A stretch of 64,000 nucleotides of DNA from Gamsiella multidivaricata (GCF_025024155.1 NW_026251748.1:124001-188000), one strand, 5' to 3'; shown: positions 36,002-49,677, counted from the stretch's first letter. Program-made: numbers and translations. Notes: generated by a model from the letters alone, not told the origin.

Positions 36002-36703
36002 TTACAGTTCGTCTTTTGGCCCCTTCTCCGCCTTGACCTCCCCTTGAATGTGGGGCTCATCTTCAGAGCCCCGGGGTCCTTCTAGCTTGACCTCTGTCGC
36101 CTCGACCACCTCTTCTTCTGGGCCGTTTTCTTCCCTCTTCTTAATCTGCTCCTCCTCCTTGTCCTTGACGGTCTCCTCTTGGCTAGCTTCCGTCTCCGCC
36201 TCGGTATCCTCGGGTACATAGACTTCTGGCTGATGGCTCGGGTTCCTTGGTTCAAACCCCTCAACCTGATTCTCCTGCCCTGTCGCAAAATCGATCCACT
36301 TGTCGCATCCTGGGATGTCTTCTGCAGGCTGGAAATGAGCCATGGCCGCAGGGTTATTCACAAACGTGCATTCCTGCTCACAATCGCGTTTCATCCAGAA
36401 CAGATCCACGAAGGCGATGCAGATACACCGTTGCTCGTTAGGGCGAGGACCCTCCGGTCGTGTGGTAGCCTCCCATGGCTCGAGATCCTTAGGGCACGCA
36501 TGGGGAAAATGATTGAAGAGTGCCTTTTTGAGACAGGCGGGGCAGTAGTTAGGATTGTCGGGATCCTTGGCTTCGACTTCGAGGCGTTCTTGTGGAGTGA
36601 GTGTCGCAGAGACGACGGCACCGTGGTTGTCACCGGGAGGCGATGTGGCCAAGAGGATCAAAGTGGACAGAGCTAGGAGACTTGCTTTGGTCGAGAGATG
36701 CAT
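36002..36703 (-). CDS. Cysteine-rich ER-lumenal protein ending in KDEL
   Basis: From ATG 36703 the protein has 233 residues. A signal peptide is clear: MHLSTKASLLALSTLILLAT, ending near residue 28-33. The mature part has eight cysteines (positions 54, 57, 70, 93, 95, 108, 112, 133), the first two as YCPACL, a C-x-x-C redox-type motif. After residue 145 it becomes a Glu/Lys-rich acidic tail, and the last four residues before the TAA are KDEL, the ER-retrieval signal. I know no named family; it has no visible thioredoxin or J domain. An upstream in-frame ATG at 36841 would bury the signal peptide and is less likely. It could be a small redox or calcium-buffering ER protein; this is inference. 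Confidence 0.78.
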   Translation of the reverse strand: MHLSTKASLLALSTLILLATSPPGDNHGAVVSATLTPQERLEVEAKDPDNPNYCPACLKKALFNHFPHACPKDLEPWEATTRPEGPRPNEQRCICIAFVDLFWMKRDCEQECTFVNNPAAMAHFQPAEDIPGCDKWIDFATGQENQVEGFEPRNPSHQPEVYVPEDTEAETEASQEETVKDKEEEQIKKREENGPEEEVVEATEVKLEGPRGSEDEPHIQGEVKAEKGPKDEL

Positions 36704-37307
36704 AGCTGGACGAGTGGGTGGGGAGTGAAGAGGAAAGGGTGGTTTGTGGAGAAGGAAGAAAGTGTGAGAAATGGAGACAAAAGAAAGAAGCTGAAGCGAG
36801 TTCTTCACAGAAGAAGTAGTCGACAACGAAAGGGAGAGCACTCAGACATCCTGTGAGCCGTTGCCAGCGCATACAAAGCACGAAAGGCACTTGGTTGCAC
36901 CAAACCAACCGAAGAAAGTGAAAGTGGCATGCAGCATTCCTCTTTTTGTGCGACAACACGCAGCGAAGAGACAAAAAGGACTTGTCAGCAACTTTGATAC
37001 TTAACAACAACAGCAACATACCAGTAGCGGCGGCAAAAGCGGTCATCCTACGAGGTTGATCTCCCACAGTAGACCAGCACAAGTGCTGGGCAGCATCTAG
37101 TCGCGGTTCGCACTGTACAGGTTGTTGCTCAAACATTCTGCAGTCGGGCCTTCCAGTTGGCGAGACCCCCAATTGGCTGTGACGGACAAACGAGGTCTGG
37201 ATGAGTAAGCCACTCAGAATGAACCAAGGGGTGGTTCCTGGTATGCACTTTGCATCGCTTCCATTCAACCATCCATAACCCACACACACATACGCATACA
37301 CACGACC
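36704..37307. promoter_or_regulatory. Divergent intergenic region (KDEL protein / DDX41)
   Basis: 604 bp between divergent starts. It has a CACACACA run just before DDX41 at about 37279-37301. I saw no clear UPR element, though this would be the place to look. Confidence 0.4.
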
Positions 37308-39627
<2,320 letters not shown>

Positions 39628-39778
39628 CGGGTCCTTGTCCAAGCCCTAATAAAAAGAACCTTCGTTTGCTGAAAAACAACAATAAGCTCTGTAAAGAATC
39701 GTAGGACCGAGGAAGCTGTTCCTCGCACTTCTCATCCCTGTTTGTTTGTGTATTCTCGAAACACACGCATATAACTCG

Positions 39779-41406
39779 ATGCAACCTTGGTGTTATGTAC
39801 CGCGCCTTACATCACAACGATTGTCTTGTGGATGGCAGCGCTCCTTGTCGACAGCCTCAAAGGGAATCGCGATCACGATCGCATCCCAGCCTCCCTCACC
39901 ACACTTATCAAATCCTGTCTCCCTGATCTCATTGTTTCCCAAAGTGGCTGTGCGACACTTTAGCACGCAGCTCGAACAATCGCTCAGCAGGTGAGTTGGC
40001 GAATCCACAATGCTTTTTGACATTTGTAACAACGAGCAAACAACTTTTCAAATCCTTCATACCCTAATTAACGCCCCTGTGCGCCCTTGTATCTCTTCTT
40101 TTTATTGTAATCGGATAATTGGGTATTAAGGCTCACTATCAAGGATCTGTCGTCGCTATTGAACGCGATGGGTCTGCAGCTTTCGGGAACGAAACCAGTT
40201 CTCAAAAACCGACTTTTGACACACATGGGTGCGATCCTGCACAAGGTCGAGCGCTTGGAGCCCGAATTTTCTCGCCATGGGACCATATTTGAGGCCTCTA
40301 GCAACCCTTGCACCTTGCCATCCTGCCAAGAGCAGCGGTTGGAGCGGAAGGTAGACGGGGAAACATTGGAGAGGATCCAGCAGCGTGTGTTGCCTCGATC
40401 CATCGTGTCGATCGATGTTGGGATCCGCAACCTCGCTTGGGTCGAGCTCTCGAGGGACGGAGAAATTCTGCGCTGGTCAGTTGAGGATCTCCTTGGCCCA
40501 ATTGATGAAAACCACCATGATCACCGCGACGAGACCGAGGATTGCGACGGGTCATTAAAAGTATCTGCCCAAGGTGAGCAAGCTTCTGGTGATAATGCCC
40601 CGCCTATTAAAACGATAAAGGCTACAAGAGGCAAGGGCGCCAAAGTCAAGGTGAAAGCGCCTGCACTGCCGTTCGATTCCAGATCGGTAGCGCTGAGGTT
40701 GGATAAGGTGATGCACAAGATTGTGGACAGTGAAGCGTTGGAAGGAGTGATCGTGGAGCAGCAGCGGTTTCGGACAGCAGGGATGCACTCGGTCCTGGAT
40801 GCGACTTTCAGGTGTGGAGTGCTCGAAGGTATGATCCATGTATGGCTTGCGGTGTGGCAGCAAGCGCTCAAGAAGCGGCAGCAACAACAAGAAAAGATTG
40901 CCGAAATGACTGCCGGCGCTGCTGGCAAAGAACAGGACCAGACCAAGGATGTGAAGGAGAATGAGGATGTTGTCTTTGTAGAATCCGTATCGCCAAGAGC
41001 CGTGGCCAGTTGGTGGGGGATCGGTGCAGCGGCCAAGACGCAGACTATAACGAAAAGTAACAGCGACGCATTGGATGCATCGAATACATCAGAAGTGAAT
41101 GATGCAGGCGGAAGAGCAAGCAAGACGCGCGGGTACCATACCAAAAAGGGGCAATCCAGAAACATGGTCGACCAGTGGATACGCAACAGCGATAACGATC
41201 TAATTACCCCAATGGGCGAGGGGGATAGAATCGGAGCTAGATTTCGGCTGCGGTGCCGCACGGAAGTCAGGGATTGGTATGGTCAAGAGAAGAAACGGGA
41301 TGATCTCAGCGACTGTCTGCTGCAGGCGATCTCGTGGTACGAATGGAGGGGACGGGCTATCGAGGAGGCGGTAGAGCGTTCGCGAGGTGGACAGAAGGGT
41401 ATTTAG
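39779..41406 (+). CDS. CCE1: Mitochondrial Holliday-junction resolvase Cce1/Ydc2
   Basis: Exons 39779-39990 and 40131-41406 give 495 residues. The first 60 residues are basic and hydroxylated (LTSQRLSCGWQRSLSTASKG), a mitochondrial presequence. Next, KDLSSLLNAMGLQLSGTKP and LKNRLLTH form the SAP-like helix pair that precedes the nuclease in Ydc2/Cce1. The RuvC/RNase H-like core has SIVSIDVGIRNLAWVEL (first catalytic Asp), then GVIVEQQRFR (catalytic Glu), and KKRDDLSDCLLQAISWYEW near the end (acidic pair). A Gln/Lys- and Ala-rich insertion of about 130 residues separates the last two. It resolves recombination intermediates of mtDNA. It starts 151 bp after DDX41 stops. Confidence 0.93.
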
Positions 41407-43286
41407 AGGATAAAGAGGGCGGGCACATAGAAAGGATAGACATGAGGTTGAGCGGGATGAGTGCGCAATCGAAGGCAACACGCAGCGGTCGATAGCGATA
41501 TTATTATTGGATTTATTGCAGACTAGTTTTATTTTTTTGCTTCAACATAAGCCAGGATTCATTGCGAGCGCCGAGCAATTCAGGACTACAGACATGAACG
41601 CCAACACATCTATACTTAATTGTCAATAGCACTTTCTAAAAAGAATGACTATTTTCTTTGGCATGAGTAGACATGCAGTATCTGAGACTCCGTAAACTCG
41701 TGGACTCTGAAGAGCGACCGAGCGAGTTAGCGAGGCAGCACAGCAAAAAATATTAGTCGGCACAAGGAAACGAAAATTACCTACTACTTGAACATTAGCA
41801 GCTCTCTTTAGGTTGCAGCGTGGCAACAAATTGTCGACGGGCGATTACATAATACACATCATTGGCTTCTGGATGATGATTTACTATTTATGATAACATC
41901 ATTATCATCAGCATCGCGGGTTCTCGAAGCGGATCCTGCAGAAATGCCCTGCAATCGCTGTTCAAATCCGTTGCGCGTGCAATGAGACTCGCATGGCTTA
42001 TGCCAATTTTTCTCCGCAGCCATAAAAATTCCCGCGCTGATCTCTAAAATGTCCTTGCAGCGTGAGGGCCTATAGATCCGAACCGTGGCCGATTACTTGG
42101 TCAGGAATAACACCGGACCTCTCTTGGGTGAACATCGATCAGAGTGTATTGCGCGTATTGTAACAGCTATTGGTTGATTCTAAAGCCATACAAGGTTGAC
42201 TTATCATCTATATGCTCAAGAGGTGTGCTATCGGTGAGGATCTGCAACACTTCATTAAAGACTATGTTTATCTTAAGTAGTCATGTTGATGAAAAGGTTT
42301 TTGGTAGCAAGCATTGGTATGCAGTAGTCGAATGAGGATAGTAGATTCTGTTTCTTTCGCTATTTTTTTTTTTTTTTTATGGTACTTCGTTTGCTGCGAG
42401 ATGGATCTCTACCTTGACAAGATCGCTGCTGCAATAGGCTATGCGAACGAAGGAGGATAGAGCGCGAGAATATTTCGTCCGTTTCTGGCCCTTCTCATCT
42501 GTAATTAAACCGAGATCGACGGTACGATCTACATATATGACGCAGTCGTGCAGGGCAGCAGCAAGCTTACAAATCTGTCCGAGAACTCTTTATGGCTAAT
42601 TAAACGCTTCTTACCATCTACCATGAAAGAACGAAACCCTGATTTACGGAACCAGCAATTGAACTGGCGGATCTTTATGCAAACACCTTTGCTCCCCCCA
42701 GATTGTTTATAAATGAGATATGATAGACAAGGCCAAGGTCTGTCGCAGCAGGAGCGCGATTGAGAAAGTTTGGTCGTGAGCGGAGGAAACTTTACGGGCC
42801 TGACTCCTAATATTGATTGCACGCCCAAAGGCGGAGTGAAGACGAGGAGAGAGTAAGGCAAATTGTATTGACTTGGACATCGACACCAGACCAGAGGAAC
42901 GATAGTTGACATGCATGGCCGACAAAGCGACGGCAATGGGTTGGCCATATTGCTCGTGTAGCGGGTGGGCAGCCTGAAAAGGAGCATGAACTCAAAGAAG
43001 AAATGCGGTCTTGTCAAAGGTGGCCAAAGCTGCTGCTTTAACTTTTTTCTTTTTTTGTCAGTTCCATCTCTTCCCATCCTTTTTTTTTTTTTCTTTTTTT
43101 TGATCGACCCATCAGAAGCAGCAAGGTCCTGCCGCTGTTCACTCTCGTCATCATCTCTTTGCATCTGTCCTCCACTCTCTTTCGCATTCGTCTGCTTTAG
43201 CCCCTGTATTTAAAGCACGCTGAGCCGCAAGTTACCTCCTCGCCTTTCACTCTAACTGCCTGACAAACAGCAGATCAGACCCATCA
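41407..43286. other. 1.9-kb intergenic stretch upstream of the CDK gene
   Basis: AT-rich with T runs at 42363-42378 and 43079-43101. The longest frame (minus 42529-43164) begins inside the T-rich strip, so its poly-Lys start is an artefact of that tract. The CDK promoter is likely in the final 300 bp, which is CT-rich. No gene was recognised. Confidence 0.45.
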
Positions 43287-45881
43287 ATGGACAAATATCA
43301 GGTACCGCAATGCACTTACTCAGCATTGCATTGTCTCCATAGCTGGCCATATTCAGGCTGTATTCTGACAAAGCTCCCTCATATCCTCTCTTATTCATTC
43401 ATCCGTTCAATTTGCCTCCAGAAAATCGAGAAGCTTGGAGAAGGTAAACCTTGATAAACATAGACCCAGGCACAAGTGCTAGGGTTGGACCTGAGGAGGG
43501 AATAGTTTTGCCACACCAAAACGCGACTCAGGAACAGAGGGTGGCACGGAGTAGTCTCTCCCCTCCACACACACACATACACAAACCCACATGGGTTAAC
43601 TTCGTTATTTGAAGTAAAGGTCACTTGCATGCAGACAGTGCGCGTTGATGGGTAACCTCAAACGAATGGAGAGGACACCAAGGACAGCAGGAGCCAACAG
43701 GAGCAAACCAGGCATGATGCGGACCGTGTTCAGGATGCATGTAGCAATGAGGTTGGGAACGGAATTTCGAAAACAGGAGCATGGAGGAGGCAGTAAGCCG
43801 CAAGCCTGACCTTTATTTGAACAACCACCGCTGATTTAACGATAATTTTGACGTATAGGAACATACGGTATCGTCTACAAAGCCCAGAATCGAGAGACCA
43901 ATGATGTGGTTGCGTTGAAACGTATCCGTCTGGACAATGAAGAAGAAGGAGTAAGAGCAATGCACCAACTTTTTCTTCCTTCCACTCGTAGTTCAATTGA
44001 TCCTTTTCAAGCTGCTGCAACTTCTAAAACCAACATATCGCATCATATCTAGGTACCATGCACAGCCATTCGCGAGATTTCGTTGCTAAAAGAATTGAAA
44101 CATACCAATATTGTCAGGTACGATGTTCAGGTTTTGTCTGTCGCTATCTAGCGAATCGCTCGCTTGGAAACCGTCTCCTCTAACTGCAGATTGCCTCCCT
44201 CTTTGGTTTATGAATAGGCTATACGATGTACTGCACACGGAGAAAAAACTGACACTTGTTTTCGAATATCTGGATTCGGATTTGAAAAAGTTCTTGGACA
44301 CCTACAGTGGAGACATTGATGTGCTAACGATAAAGGTGTGTGTTTCTTCCTAGGAGGACTGGAAGTATTATGGAACGGTTCGCACTTCAAGAGCGCGCGT
44401 ATCTAATTCGATTTGATTATCTGAGTAATTTAGCAACTGATGTACCAGCTGTTGAAGGGCATTGCATATTGTCATGAACATCGAGTTTTGCATCGAGTAA
44501 GTAACTCAATGAATGTCCATATCTAATTCCATGTCTTTACGGTCACGAAACATGAGAATGTAGGTACTTGGACTCACACATATACCACTTTCTCTCCCTT
44601 TGATCTAGGACTTGAAACCACAAAACCTACTTATCAACAAAAAGGGCGATTTAAAGCTGGGTGACTTTGGATTGGCACGAGCCTTTGGCATTCCAGTGAG
44701 GAGCTACTCGCATGAGGTATGACAAAGGAACTGGACAGAAATAACCATCAACGCGGGCTCCCTTGCATCGGAGACAAGGAAAGAGCAATTGTATACGACA
44801 CGATGGGATATTGACCCAACGATTTGGCGGTTTACTCTTCCATGCTGATGATAGGTCGTAACATTGTGGTACAGAGCACCGGATGTTTTGATGGGGTCGA
44901 AGCAGTACTCTACATCCATCGATATTTGGTCCGCAGGATGCATCTTCGCAGGTATATACGAGTCGTCAATCGAGACTGGATCTCTATGGCTTTTGTGTCT
45001 GTTATTCAACATTCAGCCTTCATGATATTCGCGCTATTTCCTGTTTCATTTCATTTATTATTATTATTGTTATTTTTGCTCAAGCGATATGAACACTGAT
45101 CAACCTTTCTCACCCCAACACAAATTTGGAATTTTTTGTGCAACATGAGTAGAAATGGCATCAGGGCGGCCGCTTTTCCCAGGAAGCTCCGTTAAGGATC
45201 AGTTACTCAAGATCTTCAAGATTCTAGGAACCCCCACAGAAGAGACTTGGCCTGATGTATCAAGACTACCGGACTATCGACCGGATTTCCCAATGTACAA
45301 TCCGATTCCTCTAGAGAACCTTGTCCCAAAACTAGATGCCTCTGGCATTGATTTGCTCAGCGTAAGTTGCTTTTAATTATTGTTAATGCTGTTGTTGGTA
45401 TTATCCATACACAAGCAGCGAGAGGTAGACAATGCACGCAGGCTTCTGTGTTGGCTGGAGTATCGGCCAGATATCGAGATTTGGATGGGAAATGAATCTG
45501 CGCACGTTCCTGAATCGTGCACGTTCGTGGTGCAACAAGACTGCGCGCTCGCTTTGTGTTCATGTGCTCAGAAAAAAAAGATTTAATTCAAGCTATGCTC
45601 CACAAAGTGTGAATGCTCACCAATGCTGCTATTTTTTATGTATGGGCATGTCCTTTTTAGCGCCTTATCACCTACAACCCAGACAAGAGGATATCGGCCG
45701 ATGCGGCACTCGCTCGTAAGTGGCATTTCCTGCGGACCTCCGAGGTCTCTCATGTCTTGAACATGGTCCTACTGCTTTCAATATTCATTCCTATTCTTCT
45801 TTTTTGTTGTTATATTGTTTATCACCTACAGATCCTTACTTTGATGAACTTCGGAGACGGGAAGCTGCAGGCAGCGCTTAA
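43287..45881 (+). CDS. PHO85: Cyclin-dependent kinase, CDK5/Pho85 class with a PCTAIRE helix
   Basis: Eleven small exons (43287-43301, 43422-43443, 43859-43950, 44053-44117, 44218-44335, 44434-44496, 44609-44716, 44855-44951, 45153-45361, 45661-45715, 45832-45881) give 297 residues. Gly loop [22 protein letters not shown] gives the ATP-site Lys; the cyclin-binding helix is [17 protein letters not shown], residues 44-60, with Glu 51; [28 protein letters not shown] (activation loop); [12 protein letters not shown]. The [20 protein letters not shown] stretch and length match CDK5/Pho85. Pho85 works in phosphate sensing and cell-cycle control with many cyclins. The PCTAIRE (not PSTAIRE) sequence resembles CDK16-18, but there is no long N-terminal extension. 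Ser in SYSHE is the loop position of CDK5 Ser159. Confidence 0.93.
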
Positions 45882-46184
45882 TAACTTATAGCCTGAAGGA
45901 GATGCGCTTTCGCACCTTCTTTAAAAGCGCCATTAAAAAGAACTGCTTCGCATAGTGCACAAAAATTGTCGGTAATAAAAAAGAAAAGTAGCCTGCATAT
46001 GGTATATGGCTTTATGTTTGTCGAGGCATGCAATATTATTATTATTGAAATCTGTGTATGTGTCTGCAAAATGGAATGTTTAGTGATATGTGAGTGCAAG
46101 ATGGAAAAATAACAGAGTTCTTTCTGTGTCGGTGTAAAAACCCATAGTATGTCTTGTTCGCTTTTTTTTTTTTTTTTCTCTTTT
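45882..46184. other. Convergent 3' intergenic region
   Basis: 303 bp between two converging stops (CDK and snurportin), with a T run at about 46163-46178 close to the snurportin stop. Probable 3' UTRs and poly(A) signals of both. Nothing else was seen. Confidence 0.4.
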
Positions 46185-48770
46185 TCAGATCCGGATCCGC
46201 TCCAACGCGTCCTCCATCTCAACCTCCCTGCCTTCGACCGCACTGGTGCCCGGCACTGGGCCAATCCCGCCTTCTTCACCAAAGAACACGTCTCCGATCT
46301 GCTCCATCGTAACCCATCCACAGAGCGGAGTCGTTCCTAGGACATACATGGTCTTCTTGTTGAAAAACACGAGTCCTGCGGCCCGTTCATGCAAGAGCGT
46401 CTGGTCCTGTCGTATCTTCTGGGTATTATCGTGCGCTGGGAACAACGCCGCCGCGGTCGCTATTTCTCCCGAAAGAGCCATCGTTCCGAGAATCGAGAGG
46501 GAAGCAGAAGCCGAGGTACCATTGTTCAAATTACCATCGTTGTTACTGTAAACATGGTTGTTGTTATTGCCACCATGTGAATGAGTCAAAGCGCCCGCTG
46601 GGTGCGGTTTGGATGAAAGTTTTGTCGCTGGTGGCAGTTTTGAAGCAGGGACAGATGTCGATGTTGTCGCAGGTGAGGATAATGAAGGTGAGGATGATGG
46701 AAGCGTGGACTGTACCATGCTTGCATTCTTGGCTACCAAAGACGGATCCTGAGACGAAGATCCTGTATTACTCATAGCATTCGTCGGTGCAGCTGACGAC
46801 GAAGATTGAGAAGGTGCGGGCTGATACATGGACTCTGCCAACAGCCTGACCAAATCGATCGATGCATTGAAGTACGGCAATGGCGTGAAAACGACTGGCC
46901 AGAATCTTCTTGACACTCCTGCTGGCCCTGACTTCGCGTTGTCCTCAACATCCATGCTCTCAGTCCCTGCTTCATCATCTCCATCATCGACCTCTTCCTG
47001 AACTGTGACCTCTGGTTTTTCTACCGGCACTACGTCCATGGCAGCCGTCGTAGCTGCCGCTGCTGCCTTTTCCTGCCGCTTCTTGATCTGTCGAGCCCTT
47101 TTCAGCCTCTTCTTTGTCATTTCTTGCTCCCACTCCTTTGTCTGGCTTGCAACCCACTTGCCCTGTAAACCCTCAATTTCTGCCAACTTGCCTCTCAACC
47201 ACCAGAATCGAAATTCTGTCTCGCATTCATAAACGGGGTGGCCTCTCCAGCACATGATGTCCAAGGTCCAAAAAGTCCTGGTGACGGAAGAGTAGACGCA
47301 ATCCAGAATACAGTAGTCCGACCTCCTGTTGCCTCGATATTGACTGGATCCTGCTGGTAAACATGACTCGAACGCAGAGACCAAAAGCTGTCCCGATGGG
47401 AGGCGTGCCGTAGTCTTTCCGTCCGCAGAAATCACAAAACATCGATGGCCGATCGGGAGTGGAACAATATAGTAGCTAGTATCGAGATCTATTGGGATGT
47501 CTGCCATTGCCTCCGGAATCATGAGCTGGTCTCTATTTCGTATCCAATGTAGAAACCATAGTATTAGAGCTGTTTGACCAAGAAACCCCTTTGCTTGATT
47601 AACAAAATCCTTTGTTTACTGATAATCGTGCCTGAATGGGTTTCGTTCCATCTTCTTCTTTTTCGAACTCTTGGACGACGGCTTCTTCTGCAAGCGCGGC
47701 TTCTTTGGGGAAAGAACGTCCCCTATCCTGTCTGTTTTCCGTCCTGCTACCGATTCCGGTTCCGATTCGGAACTCAGTCGTCGTTTATGTGCTGCGGTTG
47801 ACTTGGCTAAGGGCGCAGCCAGGGTTGTTTCTCCCGTGACTTTTTCCACATCTGCAGCCGACTGTTTGCTGGATCGCTTCTTTTTCCTCCTCGTAGACCG
47901 TGTTGCACTGTCGATGTTATCGTTGTTATCTTGTTCGTGATCACCGTCCTCATCGTCTTCGTCTTCGTCATCATCTTCCTCGTCCTCATCATCATCTTGA
48001 ATATCGCCGTCCTCATCGTCGGAGGACCCTTCGGAGGACTGTCCACTGGCAAACAGAGCAAGTTTCCGCGCATGATTCGTGAATTGGTAGCGTTTCTATA
48101 GGTATGAGACAGAATACCATGTTAGACTATTCTTTTTTCGCCCCCATATGTGTACGAAGATATGTGTAGCATGTCCAAAGCAAATGTAAAACACAAGGTT
48201 CTTGCTGGACAAGAATCCCACGGCTCACAAAGTCATCCCAGTGGGGTTTGGCGTGGCTATTGTTGCTGCTGTAATTCCAATTATTATAGTTACCTTGGCC
48301 TGTTCTGCCAATGCTTGACGGCGACGCTCCTCCTGCGATTGCTTCATGGTCTTGCTGATGATCGCACTGGACTTATAGCTTTGTTTTCGCCGTTGTTCCT
48401 GGGCTGCGGGTACAGAATGGACAGAAGCTGACTCGAGTAACCAGTCTCCCAGGGCCTCAACGGTCTTTTGACTGACGACGTGAGCTGCAGCTGTCGCGGT
48501 TGCAGCGGTGGCAGCGATACTGGTGGACGGTGTACTTGCTACCGTTGTTGCTGCTGGGTTGGTCTGGGGCAGATGAGATGCATCCTCCGATGCGCGCGAG
48601 AGGAGCGATGCCGTTGTTGTGGTTGAGGTTGTCATGGTGGCGCTGGTAAAAGCAGCTCTGTGAGCGGAGGCATCCTGCCCTGGTGGTTGCGTGAAGGCGT
48701 TTGAGATGGTCCTGTCCGTGTTTGTTGTCCCGTTGCTTGTGCTGTTGGTATTGTTGGTCCCGTTTGACAT
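46185..48770 (-). CDS. SNUPN: Snurportin-1-like m3G-cap snRNP import adaptor
   Basis: Exons 48294-48770, 47620-48095 and 46185-47532 give 766 residues. An IBB-like region spans the first junction (SQEERRRQALAEQAK joined to KRYQFTNHARKLALFAS), the place of the importin-beta binding domain. An acidic stretch and basic patch (KKPRLQKKPSSKSSKKKKM) follow. The cap-binding domain starts DQLMIPEAMADIPIDLDT, then CILDCVYSSVTRTFW and LDIMCWRGHPVYECETEF, with RFWWLRGKL. The closing part is FFNKKTMYVLGTTPLCGW. Snurportin carries spliceosomal snRNPs to the nucleus. The protein is about twice the animal length (360), because of long low-complexity stretches, one of about 290 residues inside the cap domain. 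Missing in yeasts, as far as I recall. Confidence 0.85.
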
Positions 48771-48957
48771 TGTTCGGGCGAGGCAGAGGAGGATTCCTTC
48801 TTGAATGAAAGGAGCGCTTCTTTACTGGAATGGATTGAGGAAACAAAAAAAGGGACGAGAGGGAGCAAATAAATTCACATGTGTCCATTTAGAGCCAAGC
48901 AATGACGCGCTTCAGGGCCTTGTCTGTTACGCACCATTGTGCTGTACGTGGACTGCA

Positions 48958-49209
48958 TTAATATGCCGATATCGATCCTTCCTGCCAGGCCTGGCACCTC
49001 GATCCTTTTCTTAAAGAGCACTCTGTCGGCAGTATGGGTCTCCTTGACCGCCTGGAATGTATATCGAAAACATGAGGCGGCATCAACGCGTCATCCGACT
49101 GACGACCTTCGAGCGCAGTGACGACGCGTCGTTTATCCCTTCCTCCGTTTTGGGGGACCTGTTGACGATCCAGTTGTCTAGAATAGAATAGCTTGCTGCT
49201 ATTATCCAT
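48958..49209 (-). CDS. Candidate small gene or 5' part of a spliced gene (uncertain)
   Basis: ATG 49209 opens an 83-residue frame, MDNSSKLFYSRQLDRQQVP, rich in Arg and Gln. A second frame downstream on this strand reads FRYTFQAVKETHTADRVLF and IEVPGLAGRIDIGILMQSTY, which looks protein-like; an acceptor TTCCAG lies before it at about 49056. I could not find a donor that keeps both in phase. It may belong to an unlisted gene, or be chance. No family was recognised. It overlaps the upstream side of the Fanzor-like relic on the other strand. Confidence 0.25.
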   Translation of the reverse strand: MDNSSKLFYSRQLDRQQVPQNGGRDKRRVVTALEGRQSDDALMPPHVFDIHSRRSRRPILPTECSLRKGSRCQAWQEGSISAY

Positions 49210-49423
49210 GGTAAATGTTTACTTTGGAGACTATAGTCCAGAAACCCGTGGTGCCACTTTTTTCTCGTCGACCCCCTCCTGACACGAAATACATTAACTC
49301 GCAGCGACTGCAGTTTCCCGCCGCCTCAGTCTAGGTAGTTTAAACATATCCATTACGATTTACTTGTTTTCACTCCAGTATCAATACTAATGCCATGTTT
49401 CCCCATGCCATTGCACCACATAG

Positions 49424-49677
49424 GCAAACAGCCTCGGGTACACCGTCATTTGTTCGGATGAGTATCTCACGTCATCGAAATGCCCGAGCTGTGTACGTCA
49501 AAACAAGGACCGAAGAATAGCAAAGCCAGCGAATCAGGCGTTCGTCCATCTCGAGGATGGGTGTCGGAGATGGCTAGACAGGACTGCGTGGGCGCCCAGA
49601 ATCTGGCTAATATTGGCCTCGAATGGATTAATAGCCTGTCTCGCCCAGAGCACCTCCGCCGGCCCCAACAAGAATAA
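49424..49677 (+). pseudogene. Second decayed Fanzor (TnpB-like) C-terminal fragment, frameshifted
   Basis: Right after a TAG (49421-49423, a 3' splice site) the frame reads ANSLGYTVICSDEYLTSSKC and PSC, the zinc-ribbon entry of Fanzor proteins (compare GAHEYYTSAKCP in the relic at 19.2 kb). It continues to DGCRRWLDR at 49582, where the D-R-D catalytic motif is cut by loss of one base; the next frame resumes DCVGAQNLANIGLEWINSL and ends at TAA 49677. Only this fragment is visible; upstream sequence has stops and no open RuvC-like stretch. The second cysteine pair is incomplete in the visible frame. So it is a pseudogene. The GCA start after the intron is at the same relative place as in the other relic. 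Confidence 0.68.

Noticed and set aside
42529..43164. 211-codon minus-strand frame with poly-Lys
   Set aside because: The Lys run is the complement of a T-rich strip before the CDK gene; the frame has no domain and crosses likely promoter sequence.
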